Of a stretch of DNA of 10,723 nt, positions 1 to 6,631 are shown piece by piece. The notes beneath the pieces are model-generated. The model worked only from the letters and a program-made list of their open reading frames with translations. It was not told where the DNA came from and made no database searches. Source of the DNA: Clostridium sp. UBA3947 (lineage in GTDB: Bacteria > Bacillota > Clostridia > Clostridiales > Clostridiaceae); the NCBI GenBank assembly GCA_002385545.1, contig DGDR01000069.1, forward strand, positions 1 through 10,723. The letters are read 5' to 3'. The position numbers and the translations under genes are program-made. The stretch's first letter is position 1; each line of letters starts with the position of its first letter.

Positions 1-10
1 TAAGAGACAG
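1..10 (+). other. Residual Tn5 mosaic-end (transposase library adapter) sequence at the contig edge
   Basis: The first ten bases, TAAGAGACAG, are identical to the last ten of the 19-bp Tn5 mosaic end AGATGTGTATAAGAGACAG, which sits directly next to genomic DNA in tagmentation libraries. Read in the cheR frame they give stop-Glu-Thr just before Gly-Ala-Glu-Pro-Tyr-Ser-Leu, where CheR proteins normally have a Cys/Ser-rich stretch ending in Thr-Gly. The match at the extreme end of the sequence and the loss of a conserved motif both point to untrimmed adapter. Genomic sequence probably starts at position 11. A chance match cannot be fully excluded. Confidence 0.85.
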
Positions 11-465
11 GTGCAGAACCATATAGTTTAGGTATTATTTTAAATGAAATAGCACCAACAGGTCATCACAGCATACTTGCAACAGATATAGATGCAACAA
101 TATTAAGTAAGGCAAGACTCGGTGAATATACCGAAAATGATATAAAAAATGTGAAAAAGGAATATCTAGACAAGTATTTTGCTAAACAAGGGGATAAATA
201 TCTTATCGATGATAAGATAAAAAAAATGGTCAACTTTGTAAAGCATGATCTGATTCTAGATAAATACGAGAAGGACTTTGATTTAATTGTCTGTAGAAAT
301 GTAGTAATTTACTTTAATCAGGATGTAAAAAATGAAATTTATGAAAAGTTCAGCGGTTCCTTGAAGAAAGGCGGTTTGTTGTTTGTAGGTGCTACCGAAA
401 GTATTTATAATTATAAAGACTTCGGATTCGCAAAGGCATCAACTTTTATTTATAAAAAGCTATAA
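11..465 (+). CDS. cheR: CheR, chemotaxis receptor (MCP) glutamate methyltransferase, 5'-truncated
   Basis: CheR transfers methyl groups from S-adenosylmethionine to glutamates of chemoreceptors in the cytoplasm and so sets adaptation. About 150 C-terminal residues are present. Family CheRs are about 260-275 residues, so the N-terminal helical domain and the start of the catalytic domain lie off the contig. Visible SAM-methyltransferase motifs in order are GAEPYSLG (about 10-33), LATDID (76-93), FDLIVCRNVVIYF (277-315) and GGLLFVGATESI (371-406). The TAA at 1-3 lies in probable adapter sequence and should not be read as a real stop. An automatic call would probably begin at the GTG at 151, which would cut out the SAM-binding loop and is not a real start. 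The stop is 17 nt before cheA, whose ribosome binding site fills the gap, so the two are probably cotranscribed. Confidence 0.93.
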
Positions 466-482
466 GGTAAGGAGGAAGTTTC

Positions 483-2513
483 ATGGATACACAACAGTAT
501 ATGTCAATGTTTTTGGAAGAGTCAATGGATAATCTCCAAACATTGAATGAGTCGTTACTTGAGCTTGAACAAAACCCTGATGACATTAACAAGGTTAATG
601 AGATTTTTAGAGTGGCTCATACAATAAAAGGCATGGCAGCTACTATGGGTTTTAATCAAATGGCAGAATTAACTCATAAGATGGAGGATGTATTATCAAA
701 GTTTAGGGACGGACAATTAAGTGTTAATCAAGATGTGGTAACTGTGTTATTCCAGTGCCTTGATACACTGGAAAGTATGGTAAACAATATACAATCTGAG
801 GATAATCAGGAAATAGATATTCAATCTGTAATAAATGGATTGGAAGCTATTGTTTCAAATAAGCCTATAGAAAGTGTCCAAGCCAAAGAAGTGGAAAAAG
901 CCGTTGTATCCAGTAACGATACTGTTCCAGATAGGATAGCTCTAAATGAGTATGATATCAATGTGTTAAAGGAAGCAAAATATAGGGGATATAATGCTTA
1001 TGAAATAAGAATAATATTAAGTGAAAATACCTTGCTTAAATCCGCAAGAGCTTTCTTAGTATTTAAAAATCTTGAAGAAAGTGGAGAGATAATAAAATCT
1101 AATCCATCAGCAGAAGATTTGGAAAATGAAAATTTTGATTTGGAAATAAGATTGGTATATGTTACTACTAAAGTTTCCAATAATATATACGAAAGTATAA
1201 TGAGTATCTCAGAAATTGATAAGGTTGATGTTTGGGATTTAGATGTGGAAAAATATATTGCAGCAAAGAGAGAGACAGAAGCTGTTCCACAAAAGGTTGA
1301 GGAAGTTAAAAAGGTTGAACCAGTAGCTAAGAAGAATGAAGCAAAAGCTTCTGGAAACGGTAAAGAACATAGTACTCAGAAGAAGGTACATCAGTCTGTT
1401 AGAGTAGATTTAGAAAGATTAGATATGTTTATGAATATGGTATCTGAGCTAGTTATAAATAGAACTAGACTAGAGCAGATAAGTTCTAACTACAAACTAG
1501 CAGAATTGAATGAGACACTAGAGCATGTAGCTAGAATAACTTCAGATCTTCAGGACTTAGTAATGAAGATTAGAATGTTACCTTTAGATGTAGTATTTAA
1601 TAGATTCCCAAGAATGATAAGAGACTTGTCTGTAGAATTAAATAAGGATATTGACTTTGTTATTAAAGGTGCGGATACTGAGTTAGATAGAACAGTTATT
1701 GATGAGATTGGTGAGCCTTTGATACATTTAATAAGAAATGCTGCAGACCATGGAATAGAAGATAGAGAAACTAGAATTGCAAGAGGAAAAAATCCTACTG
1801 GAACTATAAAATTAATCGCCTATCAAGAAGGAACTAAGGCTGTAATTAAGGTAGAAGATGACGGTAATGGTATAGACGTAGAAAAGGTAAGAAGTAAGGC
1901 AGAAAAGATTGGAATAAACACCGATGGTATGTCGGAAGAAGATATAAGAAATCTTATTTTCGCTCAAGGCTTTAGTACCAATGAGAAGGTTACTGACATC
2001 TCAGGTAGAGGTGTTGGTATGGACGTTGTTAAAACAAAGATAACTGCCCTTGGTGGAACTGTTAGTGTAGAAAGTGAAATGGGTAAAGGATCATCCTTTA
2101 TCATAAAACTACCATTGACATTGCAAATTATACAAGCTCTTCTTGTTAAAGTAGGTGCTGATACTTTAGCTATTTCTCTAGGTTATATAGACAGAGTAAT
2201 AGACTTTAAAGAAGATATGGTTAAAAAGTCTAATAATAGAGAAGTCATTATGTATAGAGGCAATGTAATTCCTTTCGTTAGAGTAAATGAAAAACTAAAA
2301 ATAGAACAAGCAGATAATGAAAATAAATTTGTTGTTATTGTCAAGGTTGGAGATAAAACTACAGGCTTATTGGTAGATTCACTTTTAGGACAACAAGAAA
2401 TTGTAATTAAACATCTAGGCAAGACCTTAAAGAATATGAAGCAATATATAGGAGCAACTATCTTAGGAGACGGACTTGTTACACTAATACTAGATGTGGC
2501 GGCTTTAATATAA
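483..2513 (+). CDS. cheA: CheA, chemotaxis sensor histidine kinase
   Basis: CheA is the cytoplasmic kinase of the receptor array. It autophosphorylates and passes phosphate to CheY (and CheB where present). At 676 residues it has the full five-domain layout. P1 (Hpt, about 1-105) carries the phospho-acceptor His46 in AHTIKG. P2, the CheY-binding domain, covers about 155-253. A Lys/Glu/Ala-rich linker follows at about 260-300. P3, the dimerisation helices, starts near 306. P4, the HATPase domain, has an N box HLIRNAADHG at 415-424, G1 box EDDGNG at 458-463 and G2 box GRGVGMD at 508-514. P5, the CheW-like regulatory domain, covers about 545-676. All catalytic motifs are intact. The ATG start is set by TAAGGAGG at 468-475. 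The gene is followed by a 52-nt gap and cheC. Confidence 0.98.
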   Translation: MDTQQYMSMFLEESMDNLQTLNESLLELEQNPDDINKVNEIFRVAHTIKGMAATMGFNQMAELTHKMEDVLSKFRDGQLSVNQDVVTVLFQCLDTLESMVNNIQSEDNQEIDIQSVINGLEAIVSNKPIESVQAKEVEKAVVSSNDTVPDRIALNEYDINVLKEAKYRGYNAYEIRIILSENTLLKSARAFLVFKNLEESGEIIKSNPSAEDLENENFDLEIRLVYVTTKVSNNIYESIMSISEIDKVDVWDLDVEKYIAAKRETEAVPQKVEEVKKVEPVAKKNEAKASGNGKEHSTQKKVHQSVRVDLERLDMFMNMVSELVINRTRLEQISSNYKLAELNETLEHVARITSDLQDLVMKIRMLPLDVVFNRFPRMIRDLSVELNKDIDFVIKGADTELDRTVIDEIGEPLIHLIRNAADHGIEDRETRIARGKNPTGTIKLIAYQEGTKAVIKVEDDGNGIDVEKVRSKAEKIGINTDGMSEEDIRNLIFAQGFSTNEKVTDISGRGVGMDVVKTKITALGGTVSVESEMGKGSSFIIKLPLTLQIIQALLVKVGADTLAISLGYIDRVIDFKEDMVKKSNNREVIMYRGNVIPFVRVNEKLKIEQADNENKFVVIVKVGDKTTGLLVDSLLGQQEIVIKHLGKTLKNMKQYIGATILGDGLVTLILDVAALI

Positions 2514-2565
2514 ATGATAGCCAATCTAAATAGGTTGAACAGTAGATAACCAAGGAGGGTGCAAT

Positions 2566-3165
2566 ATGATTAGAAGGAAATACAGTGCTATACAGCTAGA
2601 TGCATTGGCAGAGGTGGGAAATATAGGTGCAGGTAATGCTGCAACAGCCCTATCACAAATGATTAATAGAAAGGTCAATATGTCTGTACCAGCTGTTAAC
2701 ATTGTACGTTTTAATGAGATATTTGACACACAAGAAAGTGAAGAAAGAGTAATTAGTGTAATTGTCCGTGTTTTAGGAGATACCCCGGGAAATATATTAT
2801 TTATATTTGATGACGAGACTGCTAATAATATGATAGAATTATTGACAGGAAAAAAGGAAGATAAGTTTAGTGAATTGGGATATTCTGTTTTATGTGAGAT
2901 TGGTAATATTATTGCAGGTTCTTATATGAACGCTATTGCAAAGTTCACTAACTTATTAATCTTACCATCGGTACCTGCAGTAGCTGATGATATGTTAGGT
3001 GCTATTTTATCAACTACGTTTATTGAATCAGAACAATTTAATGATGATGTTCTTGATATAGAAACTATTTTCCAAAATGATGATGACATAAAAATTGGTG
3101 GGCATTTTTACTATGTTCCTAAGCCCGGTTCTTTGGAAAAAATATTAAGTGCATTAGGCGTATAA
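2566..3165 (+). CDS. cheC: CheC, CheY-P phosphatase
   Basis: CheC removes phosphate from CheY-P and in Bacillus and Thermotoga also works with the deamidase CheD. The 199-residue protein has two copies of the CheC-family phosphatase signature (D/S-x3-E-x2-N-x22-P). The first is Asp12, Glu16, Asn19, Pro42 and the second is Ser107, Glu111, Asn114, Pro137. Both have exactly the expected spacing, so both active sites look intact. This differs from a CheX, and the absence of a FliN-like C-terminal domain separates it from FliY. The ATG start follows AAGGAGGG at 2552-2559. It sits between cheA and cheY, next to both the kinase and the substrate. No cheD is visible in the window, although it could lie upstream of cheR. 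Confidence 0.95.
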   Translation: MIRRKYSAIQLDALAEVGNIGAGNAATALSQMINRKVNMSVPAVNIVRFNEIFDTQESEERVISVIVRVLGDTPGNILFIFDDETANNMIELLTGKKEDKFSELGYSVLCEIGNIIAGSYMNAIAKFTNLLILPSVPAVADDMLGAILSTTFIESEQFNDDVLDIETIFQNDDDIKIGGHFYYVPKPGSLEKILSALGV

Positions 3166-3198
3166 TAATAAAATACAGTATTATAAGGAGGATATAAA

Positions 3199-3558
3199 AT
3201 GGCTAGAGTATTAATTGTAGATGATGCTGCATTTATGAGAATGATGATAAAGGACATATTAGAGAAAAATGGCTTCGAAGTAATTGGTGAAGCTAATAAT
3301 GGTATTAAAGCAGTAGAGATGTACAAAAAAGAAAGACCAGATGTAGTTACCATGGATATAACAATGCCAGATATGGATGGTATCGAGGCTGTAAGACAAA
3401 TAAAAGCTTTTGATGCATCTGCAAAGGTTATTATGTGTAGTGCTATGGGACAACAAACTATGGTTATGGATGCTATTAGAGCTGGAGCAAGAGACTTCAT
3501 TGTTAAGCCCTTCCAAGCAGAAAGAGTGTTAGAAGCTATCAGAAAGGTAGTAGGATAA
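3199..3558 (+). CDS. cheY: CheY, chemotaxis response regulator
   Basis: This is a stand-alone receiver domain of 119 residues with no output domain. CheA phosphorylates it, and CheY-P then binds the flagellar switch to bias motor rotation. The acidic pocket is Asp8-Asp9, the phosphoacceptor is Asp53 (in VTMDITMPDMDG), the switch Ser is Ser81 (in MCSAMGQ), and the conserved Lys103-Pro104 are present. The SAMGQQ sequence after beta-4 is typical of the CheY of Firmicutes and Thermotoga. The ATG start follows AAGGAGG at 3185-3191. The neighbours supply its kinase (cheA), phosphatases (cheC, fliY) and targets (fliM, fliY). Confidence 0.97.
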   Translation: MARVLIVDDAAFMRMMIKDILEKNGFEVIGEANNGIKAVEMYKKERPDVVTMDITMPDMDGIEAVRQIKAFDASAKVIMCSAMGQQTMVMDAIRAGARDFIVKPFQAERVLEAIRKVVG

Positions 3559-3607
3559 TAAAGTAAATTTAAACTATAAATACTTTATAGGGGGGGAAAA
3601 GATTTTG
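3558..3607 (+). promoter_or_regulatory. Unusual cheW translation initiation region: inverted repeat, seven-G Shine-Dalgarno, TTG start
   Basis: A perfect 8-bp inverted repeat, ATAAAGTA (3558-3565) and TACTTTAT (3581-3588), encloses a 15-nt AT-rich loop. Its first base is the last base of the cheY stop codon. One base after the right arm lies a run of seven G (3590-3596), then eight bases and the TTG start at 3605. The G run can pair with the CCUCC of 16S rRNA through G-C and G-U pairs. The hairpin is nearly all A-T, so it may be only marginally stable, and any role in tuning CheW output or stabilising an mRNA end is inference. There is no U-tract after it, so it is not a terminator. Confidence 0.45.
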
Positions 3608-4006
3608 CAAATTATAGTATTTAAACTTAACGATGAGGAATTTGCAGTTGAAACTTCAAAGGTTGAAAGTATAAATGATATGATGAAGGTAACACATGTG
3701 CCTGCAGCTCCAGATTACATTAAGGGGTTAATTAATCTAAGGGGTAATGTAATTTCCTTGTTAGATATTGAGTTACTTCTTGATGTTCAAAAAAAGAATG
3801 GAGAAAAGAATAATATTATAATACTAAATGTGAAAGACGAATTAGTTGGTATTGCAGTTGAAAGTGTTAGCGAAGTAATGGAAGTTAAGGAAGATCAACT
3901 AGAAAATATTACAGATGAAAACAATAAGGCTTATGTTAAAGCCATAGTAAATTTAGGGTCAAAAATAGTTACATTAATTGATATTGACGAATTGCAAATA
4001 AATTAG
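3605..4006 (+). CDS. cheW: CheW, chemotaxis receptor-kinase coupling protein
   Basis: CheW is a small cytoplasmic adaptor that links chemoreceptor tips to CheA in the signalling array. The 133-residue product is one CheW domain. It starts with QIIVFKLNDEEFAVE, has VPAAPDYIKGLINLRGNVI in the middle (the Gly-Leu-Ile-Asn-Leu-Arg-Gly core typical of CheW), and ends in VNLGSKIVTLIDIDEL. The start is a TTG at 3605. The only in-frame ATGs come after the first two strands, so TTG is the sensible choice, and a run of seven G lies eight bases upstream. The length is slightly short for the family but covers the whole domain. It lies 46 nt after cheY and 19 nt before fliM. Confidence 0.95.
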   Translation: MQIIVFKLNDEEFAVETSKVESINDMMKVTHVPAAPDYIKGLINLRGNVISLLDIELLLDVQKKNGEKNNIIILNVKDELVGIAVESVSEVMEVKEDQLENITDENNKAYVKAIVNLGSKIVTLIDIDELQIN

Positions 4007-4025
4007 CATGAAATGAGGGAAATGT

Positions 4026-5021
4026 ATGGCAGAAGTATTATCACAAAGTGAAATTGATGCACTGTTGTCTGCCTTGTCATCAGGAGATATACACCCGGAT
4101 GAGCTTCCTAAAGAAGAAGAGAAACAGAAGGTAAAGTTATATGATTTTAGAAGTCCACAAAAGTTCTCTAAAGAGCATCTAAGAACCTTGGAATTAATTC
4201 ATGATAATTTTGCCAGAATAATTTCCAATTATCTCACAGTTCAAATTAGAACTAATGCAAAAATTAAAATTGAGTCTATAGAACAGATTACTTATGAGGA
4301 ATTTATACATTCAATTCCTAACCCTACAATATTAACTACTTTTAAAATGCCACCGCTAAATGGATCTATTTTATTTGAAACAAATCCATCCTTTGTGTTT
4401 CAAGTAAATGACATATTGTTAGGTGGTACAGGGGATAGGCAAATTAAGCTTAGAGAGTTCACTGATATAGATAAAAACATAATTAGACAGATTAATACCG
4501 GTTTGATATCTAATTTAAGGCTGGCTTGGGAAGATATTGTAGATGTAAAACCAGAAATTGAGTCCTTAGAAACCAACCCAGCATTGAATCAGACCTTGGC
4601 TCCTAATGAGGCAGTGGCACTTATAACCTTTTCCTGTGAGATAGGATTAAACTCAACCTTTATTAATATGTGTATTCCTTATATAAGCATAGAAAAGGTT
4701 CTAGATAAGCTTGTGGTTCAGTATTGGTTCCAGCAGGCCGACGATGAGTTAGTAAAGGAGTCCCAGCAAAAATTAAAGGAAAGACTAAATATTGTAGAGG
4801 TGAACTTAACAGCTATATTAGGGAAAGCTCATATTACAGTAGACGAATTTTTAAAGCTAAATGTAGGTGATGTAGTAGCTTTAGAAAGTAAAACAACTGA
4901 TGCCGTAACAGTTCTAGCAGAGGATCAAAAGATATATTACGCTCGGCCAGGGATTGTAAAAAAGTCTAGAGGAATTGAGATATTAGATATGATTGATAAG
5001 GATGTGGAAAGTTATGAGTAA
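4026..5021 (+). CDS. fliM: FliM, flagellar motor switch protein
   Basis: FliM is part of the C-ring at the cytoplasmic base of the motor. It binds CheY-P and controls rotation direction. The 331-residue protein begins with the CheY-P binding peptide LSQSEIDALLSAL (residues 5-17). A middle CheC-like domain follows, with the FliM signature GGTG at 133-136 that contacts FliG, and a C-terminal SpoA (FliN-like) domain runs from about 257 to 325. The middle domain lacks the phosphatase E-x2-N pattern, as usual for FliM. The ATG at 4026 follows TGAGGGAA (4014-4021). The last 8 nt overlap the start of fliY, which suggests translational coupling of two proteins needed in set ratios in the C-ring. Confidence 0.97.
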   Translation: MAEVLSQSEIDALLSALSSGDIHPDELPKEEEKQKVKLYDFRSPQKFSKEHLRTLELIHDNFARIISNYLTVQIRTNAKIKIESIEQITYEEFIHSIPNPTILTTFKMPPLNGSILFETNPSFVFQVNDILLGGTGDRQIKLREFTDIDKNIIRQINTGLISNLRLAWEDIVDVKPEIESLETNPALNQTLAPNEAVALITFSCEIGLNSTFINMCIPYISIEKVLDKLVVQYWFQQADDELVKESQQKLKERLNIVEVNLTAILGKAHITVDEFLKLNVGDVVALESKTTDAVTVLAEDQKIYYARPGIVKKSRGIEILDMIDKDVESYE

Positions 5022-6219
5022 TGGATTTCTTTCTCAAGAAGAAATTGACGCACTATTAAATGGCGGGGATAGTTCTTCAGCCCCACAGGAGGAAGAAGAA
5101 ATATTAACTGATGTAGAAAAGGATTTATTAGGAGAAGTAGGAAATATCTCAATGGGTTCTGCATCCACTGCGCTATCACAAATTATAAATCAACAAGTAA
5201 ATATAACTACACCAGTAGTTACTATAACAACTTTAGAGGAATTGAGAAAAATCTTCCAAGTGCCTAACCTAGCCTTAGAAGTTAAGTATACTAGTGGTAT
5301 AATAGGTGGAAATTTATTAGTTATGAAAATAACTGATGCTGCCGTTATCGCTAGCTTAATGATGGGTGGCGATGGTAAAGTATCGGCAACAGAGTTATCA
5401 GAAATAGAAGAAAGTGCAGTGGCTGAGGCTATGAACCAAATGATAGGTTCCGCAGCAACTTCTATGGCAACTATGTTTGCTAGAGAGGTTAATATTTCTC
5501 CACCAGAATCAAGAATTTGGTCTGGTGATTCAGATATTACCGTAAATAATCTTGATCCTAATGAAAAAATAGTTAGAATATCATTTAGTCTAAATGTAGG
5601 AGACTTAATTGACAGTACTATAATGCAGATACTTCCTATAGCAACTGCTAAAAAAATAGTTTCCATAATGATGGGGCAAGAGGAGAGTCAATCTAATAAT
5701 AGTGCTAACACAACGCCTGTTTCACAGGATAGACCTGTGCAAGATAACTACAGTATTCCTCAGCCATCAGAAAATAATCAACACTATAACTATGGCCAAA
5801 ATCAACCTAACAATCAATATGCAGCTTCAGGATATCCTAATAGTTATGCACCAAATGGTTTTGATATACCACAAAAGCCTATTGAACAAGGGCCACCAGT
5901 TGAGGTGCAAAAAGCGCAATTTCAACCTTTATATTCTTCTGGTGAACATGAGCAACCTAAGAATATAGATCTTATTTTGGATGTACCGCTTGAAATATCT
6001 GTAGTTTTAGGAAGAACAAAAAAGAGCATCAAAGAAATTCTTGCCTTAGGTACTGGTTCCTTGGTAGAGCTAGATAAATTAGCAGAGGAGCCTGTAGAAA
6101 TACTTGTAAATGGTAAGAAGGTTGCATATGGTGAAGTTGTAGTGGTAGATGAAAACTTTGGGGTGAGGATTACTAGTATAGTTAGTAATGCAGAAAGAAT
6201 TCAAAGCTTAGGCAAATAG
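5014..6219 (+). CDS. fliY: FliY, flagellar motor switch protein with CheC-type phosphatase domain and FliN-like C-terminus
   Basis: FliY is the Gram-positive switch protein that combines a CheY-P phosphatase with a FliN domain in the C-ring. The 401-residue form starts MSNGFLSQEEIDALL, a CheY-binding peptide like that of FliM. The CheC domain (about 35-220) holds two intact signatures, Asp37-Glu41-Asn44-Pro67 and Ser134-Glu138-Asn141-Pro164. A Gln/Asn/Pro/Tyr-rich low-complexity linker follows (about 223-315), then a SpoA/FliN domain (about 318-395). I chose the ATG at 5014 because it gives the family N-terminus and has AAGGAT upstream at 4998-5003. A TTG at 4993 or ATG at 5002 would add 7 or 4 residues. 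It may be annotated fliN. The gene ends 18 nt before the terminator stem and is the last of its operon. Confidence 0.95.
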   Translation: MSNGFLSQEEIDALLNGGDSSSAPQEEEEILTDVEKDLLGEVGNISMGSASTALSQIINQQVNITTPVVTITTLEELRKIFQVPNLALEVKYTSGIIGGNLLVMKITDAAVIASLMMGGDGKVSATELSEIEESAVAEAMNQMIGSAATSMATMFAREVNISPPESRIWSGDSDITVNNLDPNEKIVRISFSLNVGDLIDSTIMQILPIATAKKIVSIMMGQEESQSNNSANTTPVSQDRPVQDNYSIPQPSENNQHYNYGQNQPNNQYAASGYPNSYAPNGFDIPQKPIEQGPPVEVQKAQFQPLYSSGEHEQPKNIDLILDVPLEISVVLGRTKKSIKEILALGTGSLVELDKLAEEPVEILVNGKKVAYGEVVVVDENFGVRITSIVSNAERIQSLGK

Positions 6220-6237
6220 ATTATGTTTACCTAGTTT

Positions 6238-6268
6238 AACTCGGGAATAGATCCCGAGTTTTTATTTT
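6238..6268 (+). terminator. Intrinsic (Rho-independent) terminator after fliY
   Basis: A perfect 9-bp stem, AACTCGGGA (6238-6246) with TCCCGAGTT (6252-6260), closes a 5-nt loop ATAGA. It is followed directly by TTTATTTT (6261-6268). It is GC-rich against an AT-rich background and lies 18 nt after the fliY stop. It should end the cheR-fliY transcript and isolate the late genes that follow. Confidence 0.93.
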
Positions 6269-6297
6269 CTTCATAAAATCAATTTCAATATAAAGTA

Positions 6298-6324
6298 TAA
6301 ACTTTATAAAAATATAAACGATAT
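6298..6324 (+). promoter_or_regulatory. Sigma-28 (SigD/FliA) type promoter for flgM and the late flagellar genes
   Basis: TAAACTTT (6298-6305), 11 bases, then AACGATAT (6317-6324) match the sigma-28 consensus TAAAGTTT-N11-GCCGATAA at seven of eight bases in the -35 box and at the CGATA core of the -10 box, with the exact spacing. Transcription would start near 6331, giving a leader of about 25 nt before flgM. Its place between a terminator and the anti-sigma-28 gene strengthens the call. No start-site data are available here. Confidence 0.8.
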
Positions 6325-6355
6325 ATAAGTATAGGAAACTTGTGGGGGATTAAAA

Positions 6356-6631
6356 ATGAAAATTAATGGTGTAAGTCCAAATAAAATTATTAGTTTATAT
6401 AACTCCAATAAAAAAATACAGAATAAGGATACAGGTAAGGTCAATCGAGATTCAATAGAAATTTCAAGTCTTGGTAAGAGCTTAAGCAATATGTCCTTAG
6501 ATGAAAATTACGAAATATCAGAGAAAAGACTAGAGGAAATTAGAGAAGAGATTTCTAAAGGAACCTATAAGGTAGACGCTAAATTAGTAGCACAGAGGAT
6601 GATAAACCTTATGAAAGGGAGAGAAGTATAA
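6356..6631 (+). CDS. flgM: FlgM, anti-sigma-28 factor
   Basis: FlgM holds sigma-28 inactive until the hook-basal body is complete; in many bacteria it is then exported through the flagellar secretion system. The 91-residue product starts MKINGVSPNKIISLY, has the small DSIEIS motif at 32-37 common to FlgM proteins, and a C-terminal sigma-binding helical region RLEEIREEISKGTYKVD (58-74) followed by AKLVAQRMINLM (75-86). The ATG follows TGGGGGATT (6343-6351). The sigma-28 type promoter just upstream implies negative feedback on its own expression. The stop overlaps the flgN start by one base (TAATG). Confidence 0.95.
   Translation: MKINGVSPNKIISLYNSNKKIQNKDTGKVNRDSIEISSLGKSLSNMSLDENYEISEKRLEEIREEISKGTYKVDAKLVAQRMINLMKGREV

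Noticed and set aside
1..10. Real transposon insertion disrupting cheR
   Set aside because: Only ten bases of the mosaic end are present, at the very edge, with no transposon body or target duplication visible. Library adapter is the simpler explanation.
2183..2524. Minus-strand frame of 113 codons across the end of cheA, and similar minus-strand frames at 3111-3500, 5190-5666 and 9942-10325
   Set aside because: They lie wholly or mainly inside well-recognised plus-strand genes, have low-complexity Ser/Ile/Leu-rich products without recognisable motifs, and lack good ribosome binding sites.
2514..2565. 52-nt cheA-cheC gap examined for a small gene or promoter
   Set aside because: It has stop codons in close succession, no clear promoter boxes and only a 4-bp GGTT/AACC pairing. 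It holds just the cheC ribosome binding site.
3164..3184. Small inverted repeat between cheC and cheY (ATAATA/TATTAT and AATAC/GTATT)
   Set aside because: It is short and all or nearly all A-T, or has a one-base loop, and no U-tract follows. In such an AT-rich spacer it is expected by chance.
5702..5968. Plus-strand frame of 88 codons inside fliY
   Set aside because: It is a shifted reading of the low-complexity linker of fliY, with no domain or convincing ribosome binding site. The fliY frame continues intact on both sides.
6291..6294. TAAA at 6291-6294 as an alternative -35 box for the flgM promoter
   Set aside because: Its distance to the CGATAT element is too long for sigma-28. The TAAA at 6298 gives the exact 15-base spacing.
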